DNA of 64,000 nt. Source: an uncultured Bacteroidia bacterium. GTDB lineage: Bacteria; Bacteroidota; Bacteroidia; Bacteroidales; F082. Made by a program: the position numbers and the translations under genes. Each line of letters starts with the position of its first letter. Position 1 is the stretch's first letter. This document shows, one piece after another, positions 54,818 to 63,921 of this stretch. The stretch covers positions 29,554 through 93,553 of the forward strand of contig CACXQV010000012.1 in the NCBI GenBank assembly GCA_902769875.1, read 5' to 3'. The notes under the pieces were generated by a model. It was not told where the DNA came from. It searched no databases and was given only the letters and a program-made list of their open reading frames with translations.

Positions 54818-57034
54818 TCAATCGATTCTTACCACTTCCATAATGCCCTCGATGGCTTTAATCTTCGACATCAGTTGCTCCAAAGCCATCACATCGGCGA
54901 TTTGCAGCACGATTCGCCCATCGAAATAGCCCTCTTTGTCGGAGTTGAACAGGATGTTTTTCATATTGACTTCCATGTCATCAGAGATGATTTTGGTGAT
55001 TTTGCCCAACAAGCCCAGCACATCGTGGCCATAGATGCGGATGGTGGCTTGCGAAACATTGCTCTCCATCCCGTTCCATTTCACATTGATGATGCGATAG
55101 CCATAACGCTGTTGCAAGCCCTTGGCATTGGGGCAGTTGGTGCGATGGATGCTGATGGTACCTTCGTTGGTGACGAAGCCAAACACATGGTCGCCGGGAA
55201 TGGGATTGCAGCATTTGGCCAGTTTGTAGGTCACGTTGTCGATGTCCTCGCCTATGGAAAGGCTCTCTTCGGCATCGGTCGCCATATCTTTTTTTGTTGC
55301 CTCAATCAGCTCTGGCACAAGGCGTTCTTGCTTTTCGGCATTCACGCCGAATTTCGAAGTCAGGAAGCGTTTCACATCGGCAATGTCGATTTTCCCGGTA
55401 GAAATCTGATGGTAGAGCTGTAGCGAGTTTTCGAGTCTAAACTCCTTCACCAGCATATCGACCACCATTTCCGAGAAGGGCAGCTTCCAATTCTTCAGGC
55501 GTCGTTGCAGCATTCCCTTACCCATCTCCGACTCTTTCAGTTCCTGTTCCTTCAGGTAACGCCTGATTTTGTTTTTGGCCTTCTCGGTGACCACCACATT
55601 GAGCCAGTCGGCGCGCGGCGACTGTTTTTTGCTCGTGATGATTTCCACCTTGTCGCCGTTGGTCAGCTCATGGCGAATCGGCACCATGCGCCCGTTGACG
55701 CGCGCCCCGTTGCAGGTTTCGCCCACGCGGGTATGCACCTCGTATGCAAAATCGAGCACCGTGGAGCCGATGGGCAGCTGTTTCAAGTCGCCCTCTGGCG
55801 TGAAAATGAATATCTTGTCGGACTTGTAGATTTTCTTGTAAGAGTTTTCGAACGACACCAAGCCTGGGTTTTCCAACACCTCGCGGACGTTCAACAGCCA
55901 TTCTTCCGAGGTTTCCTTCTCACCTTTATATAAATAGTGCGCCGCCTGCCCTGTTTCAGCGATCTCGTCCATGCGGGTGGTACGGATCTGCACCTCGAAC
56001 CACATCTTGTCGTCGTATTTCACCGTCGTGTGAAGCGACTCATAGCCAGAGGCTTTAGGTTTCGTTATCCAGTCGCGGAGGCGTTCAGGCATTGGATCGA
56101 AGAGGTTGGTGATGGCCGAATACACGCTCCAACAGCATTCCTGCTCGTCTTTCAGCGCACAGCGAATGATGACGCGGGCCGCCATCAGGTCATAAACCTC
56201 CTCGAAAGGCACGTTTTGCGCCCGCATCTTGGCGTAAATCGAAGGAATCGACTTCATCCGCCACTTCACCGTGTAGAAATACTTGTGCTTGCCGTTCTTC
56301 TTGGTACGTTCCAGTTCAGCGTCGATGCTCGCCGAAATGCGCGAAATGAAGTCATCCGCCGTTTGTTTGCGGGCCTCGTGAGTGGCTTCAATCTTGGCTT
56401 CAATCTCATGGAATATCGCCGGATTCTCGTAGAGCATCAGCTTTTCCTCAAGCTCGGCTTTCAGCTTGTAAAGCCCAAGACGGTGAACTATCGGAATATA
56501 GATGTACTTGATTTCGTGGAAGTATTTCGCGAGGCGGTCAGGAACCACATCGTGTTGGTTGCGGACGTCATACACACGATGCACAATTTTCAGCAGCACC
56601 GAGCGCATGTCGTCGACCAAGGAGAGGAACATCACTTGGAAATTGTCGGAATTGTAGGCCACTTTCTCGGTGTCCAACTTGGAGAGTTGGCTGAAATCTT
56701 CGAGCACGATGGCCACAGTCCTACCGAATTGCTCCTGCAAATCCTTGATGCTCACTTCCTTTTTATAGTCGATGCCGTGAAGAAAGGCGGCGACCACGGA
56801 AATGTAGCCCAAACCCACCTCCACAACGGCAATGCGTGCCATGTCAATCAAGTGAAACATATAGGCCTTGCCCGAAAGCAGATAACGCCCGTCGTATTTC
56901 TCCAAACAATACCGGTAAGCCTTGTCGATCAATGCCAAATGCTCCGGCGCGTTGACCGAAGGGCTGATGTCGGCCAGCATCGACTCGTAGGCCTGTTGTA
57001 TCTTTAATATTTCAATTGAGGAATAGCCTTCCAT
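54818..57034 (-). CDS. Rel/SpoT homolog with synthetase domain, hydrolase site lost
   Basis: 738 residues in the full RSH order: HD-like domain (about 25-190), synthetase (about 220-370), TGS (IFIFTPEGDLKQLPIGSTVL), a helical region, and a C-terminal ACT domain. The hydrolase motif HDxxED reads HGIDYKKE, and the later ADR motif reads VHR, so hydrolysis of (p)ppGpp should be lost. The synthetase keeps RMKS..SIYAKM, RLRDWITKPKASGYESLHTT and FEVQIRTTRMDEIAETGQAA. It is therefore a RelA-like, synthesis-only alarmone enzyme; a bifunctional partner must be elsewhere. It is just upstream of CotH on the same strand, probably by chance. Confidence 0.9.
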   Translation of the reverse strand: MEGYSSIEILKIQQAYESMLADISPSVNAPEHLALIDKAYRYCLEKYDGRYLLSGKAYMFHLIDMARIAVVEVGLGYISVVAAFLHGIDYKKEVSIKDLQEQFGRTVAIVLEDFSQLSKLDTEKVAYNSDNFQVMFLSLVDDMRSVLLKIVHRVYDVRNQHDVVPDRLAKYFHEIKYIYIPIVHRLGLYKLKAELEEKLMLYENPAIFHEIEAKIEATHEARKQTADDFISRISASIDAELERTKKNGKHKYFYTVKWRMKSIPSIYAKMRAQNVPFEEVYDLMAARVIIRCALKDEQECCWSVYSAITNLFDPMPERLRDWITKPKASGYESLHTTVKYDDKMWFEVQIRTTRMDEIAETGQAAHYLYKGEKETSEEWLLNVREVLENPGLVSFENSYKKIYKSDKIFIFTPEGDLKQLPIGSTVLDFAYEVHTRVGETCNGARVNGRMVPIRHELTNGDKVEIITSKKQSPRADWLNVVVTEKAKNKIRRYLKEQELKESEMGKGMLQRRLKNWKLPFSEMVVDMLVKEFRLENSLQLYHQISTGKIDIADVKRFLTSKFGVNAEKQERLVPELIEATKKDMATDAEESLSIGEDIDNVTYKLAKCCNPIPGDHVFGFVTNEGTISIHRTNCPNAKGLQQRYGYRIINVKWNGMESNVSQATIRIYGHDVLGLLGKITKIISDDMEVNMKNILFNSDKEGYFDGRIVLQIADVMALEQLMSKIKAIEGIMEVVRID

Positions 57035-57152
57035 TGGTTATGACGCGAGACTTATTGACGCGAGACACGAAGATTCAAGGCACAAGGAAAAACGCCTTGT
57101 GAATTGTAGTCCAGCATCTTATGTCGAAAAAACAATTATTCATTTAATCAAT

Positions 57153-57428
57153 CTAATCCACGATTTTGACCGTCAGTTGATGGGCGAGCAAGATGTCGTA
57201 ATAGGGTTTGAGCTCCTCGAAACTGCCGTGCATCACCGCGCATTTGCCTTTGTAATGCGTAATCCAAGCACAAGTCTCGGCCTGTTCGCGGGTGTGGTGG
57301 CACACCTTCATCAAAGTCTCTATGACATACTCAAAAGTATTCACATCGTCGTTGATGAGCAGCAAACTCTTCTCATTTTCAACGAGTTCCTCTTCCAAAA
57401 CATCAATATCTTCTTGTTCCTTGATCAT
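57153..57428 (-). CDS. clpS: ATP-dependent Clp protease adaptor ClpS
   Basis: 91 residues. Delivers N-degron substrates to ClpAP. The core fold has LLLINDDVNTFEYVIETLMK, the acidic pocket for the destabilising N-terminal residue (NDD), HHTREQAETCAWITHYKGKC, and AVMHGSFEELKPYYDIL. The length is normal for Bacteroidota ClpS. It is not next to clpA, as is usual in this phylum. Confidence 0.93.
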   Translation of the reverse strand: MIKEQEDIDVLEEELVENEKSLLLINDDVNTFEYVIETLMKVCHHTREQAETCAWITHYKGKCAVMHGSFEELKPYYDILLAHQLTVKIVD

Positions 57429-57511
57429 CGTGTTAGGTCAAAAATCGGGGTGTAAAAATACAGATAATTTCTGAAATGAAGGTGGGAAACCCATCGAAAA
57501 CATTTTTTTCA

Positions 57512-57519
57512 TACTTTTG
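57512..57519 (+). promoter_or_regulatory. -7 promoter box of the flippase gene
   Basis: TACTTTTG, 34 bases before the ATG at 57553; it excludes the in-frame codon at 57517. Confidence 0.55.
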
Positions 57520-57552
57520 CCCGTCGATTATTTTGGATTTTCACCGAATACA

Positions 57553-59043
57553 ATGCAGAACCGCTTCGTAAAGAATATCATTTTTCTCCTGTTTCTCAAC
57601 CTGTTGGTGAAGCCGTTCTGGATTCTCGGCATCGACCGCGAGGTGCAGAACCTGATTGGCGACGCTTCCTACGGCACCTACCAAGCCCTGCTCAACTTCT
57701 CCTACCTATTTTATATATTGCTCGACCTCGGCATCACCAACTTCAACAGCCGCAACATCGCGCAAGACCCGAAAAACCTCTCCAAGCATTTCGGCGGCCT
57801 CACCGAAATCAAGTTGCTTCTGGGGCTGCTCTACGCCGTCGTCGTATTCATTGTAGGCTATTTCCTTGGCTACAACGAAGGCCTGAAACTCAAGCTGTTG
57901 TTTTGGTGCGGTCTCAACCAAATCCTGCTCTCCTTCATCCTCTTTCTCAGGTCGAACATACAAGGATTGCTGCTTTTCAAGCACGACAGCATCCTTTCCG
58001 TCTTCGACCGCGTGTTGGCCATCGTCGTGATGAGCCTCGTGCTGTGGAGCGGTTGGTTCCCGAAAGAGAAATTCAACGTCATTTGGTTCCTGCAAGCCCA
58101 AACCTTGGCCTACATCGTCACTCTCGTTTTCGCGTTGACCATCGTATTGCGGCACACCGAGAACCTTAGTTTCAAGCTCAACTTCCGGTTTTTCAAGGAA
58201 ATACTTCGACAAAGCCTGCCTTTCGCCTTGCTTGTGCTGCTGATGAGCGTCTATAGCCGCATCGAGCCCGTCCTTTTGGAAAGGCTCTTGGACGACAAAG
58301 GTGTGCAAGCCGGCATCTATAGCCGCGCCTACCGCCTCTTCGATGCGGGCAACAACATTTCCAACTTGTTCGCCATCATGCTGTTGCCCATGTTTGCCGC
58401 CACGCTGAAAAACAAATTGGAACTGAACAACTTGGTCAAGACCTCGTTCAATGTGATCGTGGCAATGGCGGGCATCGTTCTCGTGATGTGCGTCTTCTAC
58501 CGCCACGAAATCATGCAGTTGATGTATAACCCCGAACAGTCCGAAACCGAAGCCGCTTACCTCATACGACTTGGACAATATGCCAACGTATTTCCTCTGT
58601 TGATGGGCAGTTTCTTCTGTCTTTCAACAACATACGTTTTCGGCACATTGCTTACTGCCAACGGCAGCCTCAAGCAACTCAACCTTGTGGCGGCGGCAGG
58701 TGTGGTCATCAATATCTTGCTGAATCTTATGGTGATACCGCAATTCAAGGCGGTAGGTGCGGCCTGCACCAGCCTCTGTGTGCAAACCGTCACGGCTTTC
58801 CTGCAATATTGGCTTGCAAAGCGCATCTTGAAGTTGGAAATAGGCGGGCGTTATTGGCTCCACATCGTCGTTTTCATTGCCACGGTAGTTATGGTCACTT
58901 TCCTCGTGAAACGCTTGAGCCTCAATTGGATGCTTGGTTTCGGCATTGCATTTGCCGTGAACTGCGGGATGGTTTTCCTCACCCGCCTGCTCAGCCTCAA
59001 GGAAATCGTTGCGCTCGTCCTGCCCAAGGAAAAAAAGGCTTAA
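57553..59043 (+). CDS. polysaccharide flippase (Wzx/MOP type)
   Basis: 496 residues with about 12-14 hydrophobic segments. The N-terminal half matches the PST/Wzx layout (GDASYGTYQALLNFSYLFYI, LLDLGITNFNSRNIAQ). It would move a lipid-linked oligosaccharide across the inner membrane. First gene of the exopolysaccharide block; the Wzz-like genes and a ligase/polymerase follow on the same strand, though with their own promoter at 59080. Confidence 0.85.
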   Translation: MQNRFVKNIIFLLFLNLLVKPFWILGIDREVQNLIGDASYGTYQALLNFSYLFYILLDLGITNFNSRNIAQDPKNLSKHFGGLTEIKLLLGLLYAVVVFIVGYFLGYNEGLKLKLLFWCGLNQILLSFILFLRSNIQGLLLFKHDSILSVFDRVLAIVVMSLVLWSGWFPKEKFNVIWFLQAQTLAYIVTLVFALTIVLRHTENLSFKLNFRFFKEILRQSLPFALLVLLMSVYSRIEPVLLERLLDDKGVQAGIYSRAYRLFDAGNNISNLFAIMLLPMFAATLKNKLELNNLVKTSFNVIVAMAGIVLVMCVFYRHEIMQLMYNPEQSETEAAYLIRLGQYANVFPLLMGSFFCLSTTYVFGTLLTANGSLKQLNLVAAAGVVINILLNLMVIPQFKAVGAACTSLCVQTVTAFLQYWLAKRILKLEIGGRYWLHIVVFIATVVMVTFLVKRLSLNWMLGFGIAFAVNCGMVFLTRLLSLKEIVALVLPKEKKA

Positions 59044-59079
59044 TTTGACTTTTTTCATTGCCAATTGAGCGAAAATCCC

Positions 59080-59087
59080 TATTTTTG
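59080..59087 (+). promoter_or_regulatory. -7 promoter box of the Wzz-like operon
   Basis: TATTTTTG, 23 bases before the ATG at 59110. Confidence 0.55.
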
Positions 59088-59109
59088 ACGACTTATTTCA
59101 AACATAAAT

Positions 59110-60183
59110 ATGGAAGAGCAAAAACATAACACCTACAGTTCCAAATACTTATGCAGACTTTTGGTGGATTATAGGAAGCCCATCCTCATTATTCTTGCGA
59201 TGGCTGCGCTCTGCGCCATCATCTTCAGCTCACCTTACTTCATCACTCCGCTCTACAAATCGACGGTCGTCATCTATCCCACTTCCAGCAATTCCACCTC
59301 CAAAGTGTTGATTAGCACCACTTACCAATCGGAAAAAGACATCCTGAACTTCGGAGAAGATGAACAAACCGAGCAAATGCTTCAGGTGCTCAACTCAAAC
59401 CGCGTCCGCGACAAAGTGATCAGCCGCTTCAACCTGATGGACCACTATAACATCAAGGCGAACAGCAAATACCCTATCACGCGACTCAACAAACTCTACG
59501 ACAGCCGCATCAAGTTCCAACGCACAGAATACAACGCCGTGAAAATCACCGTTATGGACTCTGACCCGGCACTTTCGGCCCAAATGGCCAACGACATCGC
59601 AGAGATTTTCGACAGCACGATGAACCTCATCCAAAAGGAAGTGGCCGTGAAAGCCTTCCAACTCGTTGAAGAAGAATACAATAGCCTATGCAACGAGATG
59701 CATCAACTGGAGGACTCGCTCAACACCTTGCGCAAGCTCGGCGTATTCGACTACGAATCGCAAGTTGAGATGCTCAGCAGGCAATTAGCCGTCGAACTCG
59801 GCAAAGGCAACCAACAAGGAATCAACAACATACAAGAGCAATTGGACATTTTGGCCGAATACGGCGGCGCGTCATACGCCATCAATGAGCGTTTGGACAA
59901 CGACCGTCTGCAACTCTCGTTGGTCAAGTCGAAATACGAGGAAGCCAAGATGGATGCCACGCAATACGTCCCCCGCAAGTTCGTCGTCACATCGGCCTTC
60001 CAAGCCGAACGCAAGAGCTATCCAGTGCGCTGGCTTATTGTGGTCGTCACCGTCATGAGCACATTGCTGTTGCTCATCTTCTGCATCGTTTTCTACGATC
60101 GCTCGAAGGGCTTTTTTCGGAAAGAGGCCGAAACGGGTTCGGCCAAAACGGCTCAAGCCAAATCCCAAAAAGGAGGCAAATAA
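59110..60183 (+). CDS. Wzz-like chain-length protein, copy 1
   Basis: 357 residues with a transmembrane segment near 19-40 (PILIILAMAALCAIIFSS), a periplasmic part with SPYFITPLYKSTVVIYPT and a long helical middle (VAVKAFQLVEEEYNSLCNEM), and a second transmembrane segment near 310-335 (PVRWLIVVVTVMSTLLLLIF) followed by a short basic tail. This is the polysaccharide co-polymerase topology without a kinase domain. It sets chain length of a surface polysaccharide. The gene at 60224 is a paralog, 40 bases downstream. Confidence 0.82.
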   Translation: MEEQKHNTYSSKYLCRLLVDYRKPILIILAMAALCAIIFSSPYFITPLYKSTVVIYPTSSNSTSKVLISTTYQSEKDILNFGEDEQTEQMLQVLNSNRVRDKVISRFNLMDHYNIKANSKYPITRLNKLYDSRIKFQRTEYNAVKITVMDSDPALSAQMANDIAEIFDSTMNLIQKEVAVKAFQLVEEEYNSLCNEMHQLEDSLNTLRKLGVFDYESQVEMLSRQLAVELGKGNQQGINNIQEQLDILAEYGGASYAINERLDNDRLQLSLVKSKYEEAKMDATQYVPRKFVVTSAFQAERKSYPVRWLIVVVTVMSTLLLLIFCIVFYDRSKGFFRKEAETGSAKTAQAKSQKGGK

Positions 60184-60223
60184 AGCATTAAATATCAATA
60201 TATTGAAAACAACAAACAACACA

Positions 60224-61159
60224 ATGGATAACAATTTCAACAACCTCTCGTTAGTGCAACTCATTCTGAAATGGAAATGGCACATCATGATCATCACCGT
60301 GGCAGCAGCCCTCTGTGGTGCCATTTTCTCAAGCTCAACGTTCATCACGCCACTCTACAAGTCGGAGGCCGTGGCCTATCCTGCCAACATTAGCCCCTAT
60401 TCCGACGAGAGCGAGACCGAACAAATGCTGCAAATCATCAATTCCCAGTCGATTGCGGATTCCATCATCGAAAAATACGACCTCTGGACCGACTACAAAA
60501 TCGACAAGAACTACAAGTTCGCCAAGACCTACATGATTAACGAGTACCGCAGCAAAATCAAAATCAGCAAGACCCCTTACGAGGCCGTCAGCATCACCGT
60601 GATGGACAAAGACCCCGATGTGGCTTGCAACATCGCCAAAGACATCCTCAACTTCTACGACAAGAAAGTGCATTTTCTTCACACGCAAAAAGTTGGCGAA
60701 GTGGTGGAGATGTATGAGAGACAATTGCGGGAAAAGCAGCACAACATCGACTCGCTGAAAAAACGCTACACGGAAATCAGCACCACATACGGCATAACCG
60801 ACATTTCGAGCCAATCGCGCGAAACGACCAAGAGCATCTTGAGCGGCTCCTCGAAGGCCTCCGAAATGCAAGCCAACATCGAACAATACGGAGCCGAAAT
60901 CCACGACCTGCACACCAAGATTGCCGCAGAAGGCAACACTTATGTCGCCACCAAATTGGATTACGAAAAGGAACTCCGCTTTTTCCATTCGGAACTCACT
61001 TATTCCAACATCATCACCGAGCCCTTCCCCGCCGACAAGAAAGCGTTCCCGGTGCGTTGGGTCGTGGTCGCATTGAGCGCGTTGGGGGCCTTGCTGCTTT
61101 CCATCGTCGTCATCTTCATCATCGAGAACAGGAAACGTTTCGTTGCTGAAAACAAATAA
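60224..61159 (+). CDS. Wzz-like chain-length protein, copy 2
   Basis: 311 residues from the ATG at 60224. Same topology as copy 1: first membrane segment near 17-37 with SSSTFITPLYKSEAVAYPAN behind it, helical centre, second segment near 283-303 (FPVRWVVVALSALGALLLSI). Shared words with copy 1 (TEQMLQ, EYRSKIK../DSRIKF, FPVRW) show duplication. Two co-polymerases may work as a hetero-oligomer or on two polysaccharides. Confidence 0.82.
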   Translation: MDNNFNNLSLVQLILKWKWHIMIITVAAALCGAIFSSSTFITPLYKSEAVAYPANISPYSDESETEQMLQIINSQSIADSIIEKYDLWTDYKIDKNYKFAKTYMINEYRSKIKISKTPYEAVSITVMDKDPDVACNIAKDILNFYDKKVHFLHTQKVGEVVEMYERQLREKQHNIDSLKKRYTEISTTYGITDISSQSRETTKSILSGSSKASEMQANIEQYGAEIHDLHTKIAAEGNTYVATKLDYEKELRFFHSELTYSNIITEPFPADKKAFPVRWVVVALSALGALLLSIVVIFIIENRKRFVAENK

Positions 61160-61162
61160 GTT

Positions 61163-62608
61163 GTGGAGAAAAAAGCGAAAATAGCGTGGCTCTACCTCAT
61201 TGCTGCCCTTTTTGTGGCCGTGGGTCTGTTCCTCGTGGTGAAGAAGAACTCCTACTTCTTCTTTGCCCTGCCCGTGGTGTTGGGGGTGCTATTGCTTTAC
61301 ATCTTCTCGCTCGATAAAGTATTGTTGCTCACGGCTTTCACCGTTCCGCTCTCGGTCAACCTGAAAGCTATGGACGCTGGGCTGGCCATCTCACTGCCCG
61401 CCGAGCCTCTGTTGATGGGCATCATGGTGCTTTTCATAGCCAAAATGCTCTACGACGGGCAATACGACCGACGCATCTCACGCCATCCCATCGCCATTGT
61501 TGTCTATTGCATGTTTGCATGGATGCTCGTCACCACCATCACGAGCGAGATGCCCGTTGTATCCCTCAAATTCTTGGTGTCGAGGCTATGGTTCGTCATT
61601 CCGGCGTTCTTCCTGTGCGCCATGCTTTTCAAGAATCCGAAAAACATCCATCGGTTCGTCTGGTTTTACATCGCTGCACTTTGCATCGTGTGCGTCTACA
61701 CCATCATCCACCACGCCCAATACGGCTTCGACGGCGACTCGGCCCACTGGGTGATGACGCCTTTCTATAACGACCACACGGCATACGGCGCGGCTTTGGC
61801 CATCTACCTGATCATGGCCCTCACCTATGCCTTTCTGCCCAACATCAAACGGGGCAGAAAGCTATTAATAATATGTGTGGTCATCCTCCTCAGCGTTGCG
61901 TTGACGCTCTCCAACTGCCGTGCGGCTTGGCTGAGCATGATTGCCTCATTGGGTGTCTTGATTTGCGTCCTGCTCCGCATCAGATTCAGCTGGATTGCCG
62001 CAACCGCCGTCATTTTGGTGGGCTTGTTCCTCACCTTCCAAAACCAAATCATCGACGCATTGGAGAAGAACAACCAAGACGCTTCGGGCGACCTTGTGGA
62101 AAACATACAATCCATCACCAACATCTCCACCGACGCTTCCAATTTGGAGCGCATCAACCGGTGGCAGTCAGCTTTCAGGCTGTTCAACGAGCGACCCGTA
62201 TTTGGCTGGGGGCCCGGCACTTACCAGTTTGTTTACGCCCCTTACCAAATGTCGAAGGAGAAGACCATCATCAGCACCAACGCCGGCGACGGCGGCAATG
62301 CCCACTCCGAGTATTTCGGGCCTTTGGCCGAGCAAGGTTTGGTGGGCTCCCTGTTGGTTGTCGTGCTTGTTGTCGTGACAGTCTATTGCGGCATCAAAAC
62401 CTATTTGCGCTGCAAGAACAAAACGGCCAAATTGCTCGCTTTGGGAGCCACTTTGGCCTTCTTCGGCTATTTCACCCATGGCTTCCTCAACAACTTCTTG
62501 GACACCGACAAATTAGCCATCCCCGTGTGGAGCCTCGCCGCCTTGATTGCAGCGATTGATGTGTTTTATGCTGACAAAGAGGATTTCAATTCTGGGATTA
62601 GCAAATGA
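61163..62608 (+). CDS. O-antigen ligase / Wzy-type polymerase family membrane protein
   Basis: 481 residues from a GTG start four bases after the upstream gene. About 11-12 hydrophobic segments and a large periplasmic loop with the Wzy_C-type motif RPVFGWGPGTYQFVYAPYQM and NAHSEYFGPLAEQGLVGSLL. The HSEY..LAEQG pattern is typical of WaaL/Wzy-family proteins. Whether it polymerises repeat units or ligates them cannot be decided from the sequence; a position after Wzx and Wzz suggests polymerase. The stop overlaps the next start by four bases (ATGA). Confidence 0.82.
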   Translation: MEKKAKIAWLYLIAALFVAVGLFLVVKKNSYFFFALPVVLGVLLLYIFSLDKVLLLTAFTVPLSVNLKAMDAGLAISLPAEPLLMGIMVLFIAKMLYDGQYDRRISRHPIAIVVYCMFAWMLVTTITSEMPVVSLKFLVSRLWFVIPAFFLCAMLFKNPKNIHRFVWFYIAALCIVCVYTIIHHAQYGFDGDSAHWVMTPFYNDHTAYGAALAIYLIMALTYAFLPNIKRGRKLLIICVVILLSVALTLSNCRAAWLSMIASLGVLICVLLRIRFSWIAATAVILVGLFLTFQNQIIDALEKNNQDASGDLVENIQSITNISTDASNLERINRWQSAFRLFNERPVFGWGPGTYQFVYAPYQMSKEKTIISTNAGDGGNAHSEYFGPLAEQGLVGSLLVVVLVVVTVYCGIKTYLRCKNKTAKLLALGATLAFFGYFTHGFLNNFLDTDKLAIPVWSLAALIAAIDVFYADKEDFNSGISK

Positions 62609-63921
62609 AACCATACTTTCAAAGGATTTGGTTGACCTTGTTTTTCTTGCTCTTAGTGCTTTCATCTCATACAACCAAAGCGCAAACAGGTGTGTCATTT
62701 TCCGCACAAGGTGGGTTCTATGACAACAGCTTTTATCTTTCACTGTCCTGTCCACAAGGATTAACCATTCATTACACCCTGAATGGAAACGAGCCGACTT
62801 GTTTTGATAAAGTTTACGAACAACCCTTACTTCTCAACGAACAACTATATTCAAAATCAAACATTTACACCATACAAACTTGTCCCGATTCAATATGGTT
62901 TGTTCCTGAAGAAATAAAAAAATGTATCGTCATCCGCGCTGCCGCCTTCGATGAGAACGGCAACAGAATTGGCTTTATAAACACCAATTCCTATTTCATC
63001 AGATCAATTGAATCCTATCATACGAATCTGCCAATTGTTTCGCTCTGCGCCGATTCCACCGCACTGTTCGGCTTTGAAGAAGGTATCTATTTGCAAGCTG
63101 GAGCCCACAACAACTGTTTTCAGCATGGTAGAGAATGGGAAAGGCTCTGCAATATAGAATTTTATGAGTCCGACAACAGGGGCATCAACCAATTAGCCGG
63201 ACTCCGTATGCACGGATGCATTTCAAGAGAGGGCAATCAAAAAGGAATGAAAATCTACGCTCGAAAAGAATATGGCCAAAAACGTTTTTGCCATAAATTC
63301 TTCAAGGACAATAATGTCCTAAGTTTTAAGAACTTGGTGTTTAAACCTATGAGGAATGGATTAATTAGCGATCATATCTGTACACAAATTGCCCAATCAC
63401 TCAATTTTGAGACACCACAATCGCGCCCAGTTGTTGTTTTCCTGAATGGAGAATATTGGGGTCTGTATTTCCTAAAAGAACGACCCAATGAACGCTATAT
63501 TGCCGATCATTATGGACTCAACAAAGAAAACATCAATATCATCGAATCATGGTCAGGAGTTCCAAGTTGTGGAAACAATGAGAATTTCATTAAAATGATG
63601 CGATGGTTTTTGCGTGCCAATCTTTCCAATGAAGAAGAATACGAACAAGCCAAACAATTAATTGACATAGAGTGCTTTATCGATTATTATTGTTTCCAAT
63701 TGTTTACTGCCAATAGCGACTGGCCAAACAACAACATGCGTTGCTGGCAGGCTAACGATGGAAAATGGAGATGGATTTTCTTCGATGGAGATTGCACAAT
63801 GACTGATTATCCCAATATGTTGGCAAGTACGTTATATAACAAAGAAAACAAAAACGCTTCCACGTTGGTGTTTACAAAACTATTTGGAAATGAGAATTTT
63901 AGGTCTAATGGACAAATGTAA
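62605..63921 (+). CDS. CotH-kinase-like exported protein, truncated at 3' end
   Basis: 438 residues; signal peptide to about 27 (ending TTKAQ). A chitobiase/Fn3-like domain with LTIHYTLNGNEPTC (about 30-130) is followed by the CotH-like core: LAGLRMHGCISREGNQKGMK, FLNGEYWGLYFLKERPNERY and WRWIFFDGDCTMTDY. The family sequence stops at FGNENFR; the last residues SNGQM come from a 21-base sequence repeated 41 bases further on. The normal protein would continue with the rest of the CotH domain and probably a T9SS tail. AT-richer than the polysaccharide genes before it. Confidence 0.82.
   Translation: MKPYFQRIWLTLFFLLLVLSSHTTKAQTGVSFSAQGGFYDNSFYLSLSCPQGLTIHYTLNGNEPTCFDKVYEQPLLLNEQLYSKSNIYTIQTCPDSIWFVPEEIKKCIVIRAAAFDENGNRIGFINTNSYFIRSIESYHTNLPIVSLCADSTALFGFEEGIYLQAGAHNNCFQHGREWERLCNIEFYESDNRGINQLAGLRMHGCISREGNQKGMKIYARKEYGQKRFCHKFFKDNNVLSFKNLVFKPMRNGLISDHICTQIAQSLNFETPQSRPVVVFLNGEYWGLYFLKERPNERYIADHYGLNKENINIIESWSGVPSCGNNENFIKMMRWFLRANLSNEEEYEQAKQLIDIECFIDYYCFQLFTANSDWPNNNMRCWQANDGKWRWIFFDGDCTMTDYPNMLASTLYNKENKNASTLVFTKLFGNENFRSNGQM

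Noticed and set aside
62605-63921. Complete CotH protein
   Set aside because: The reading frame stops inside the domain at a repeated sequence, so it is truncated.
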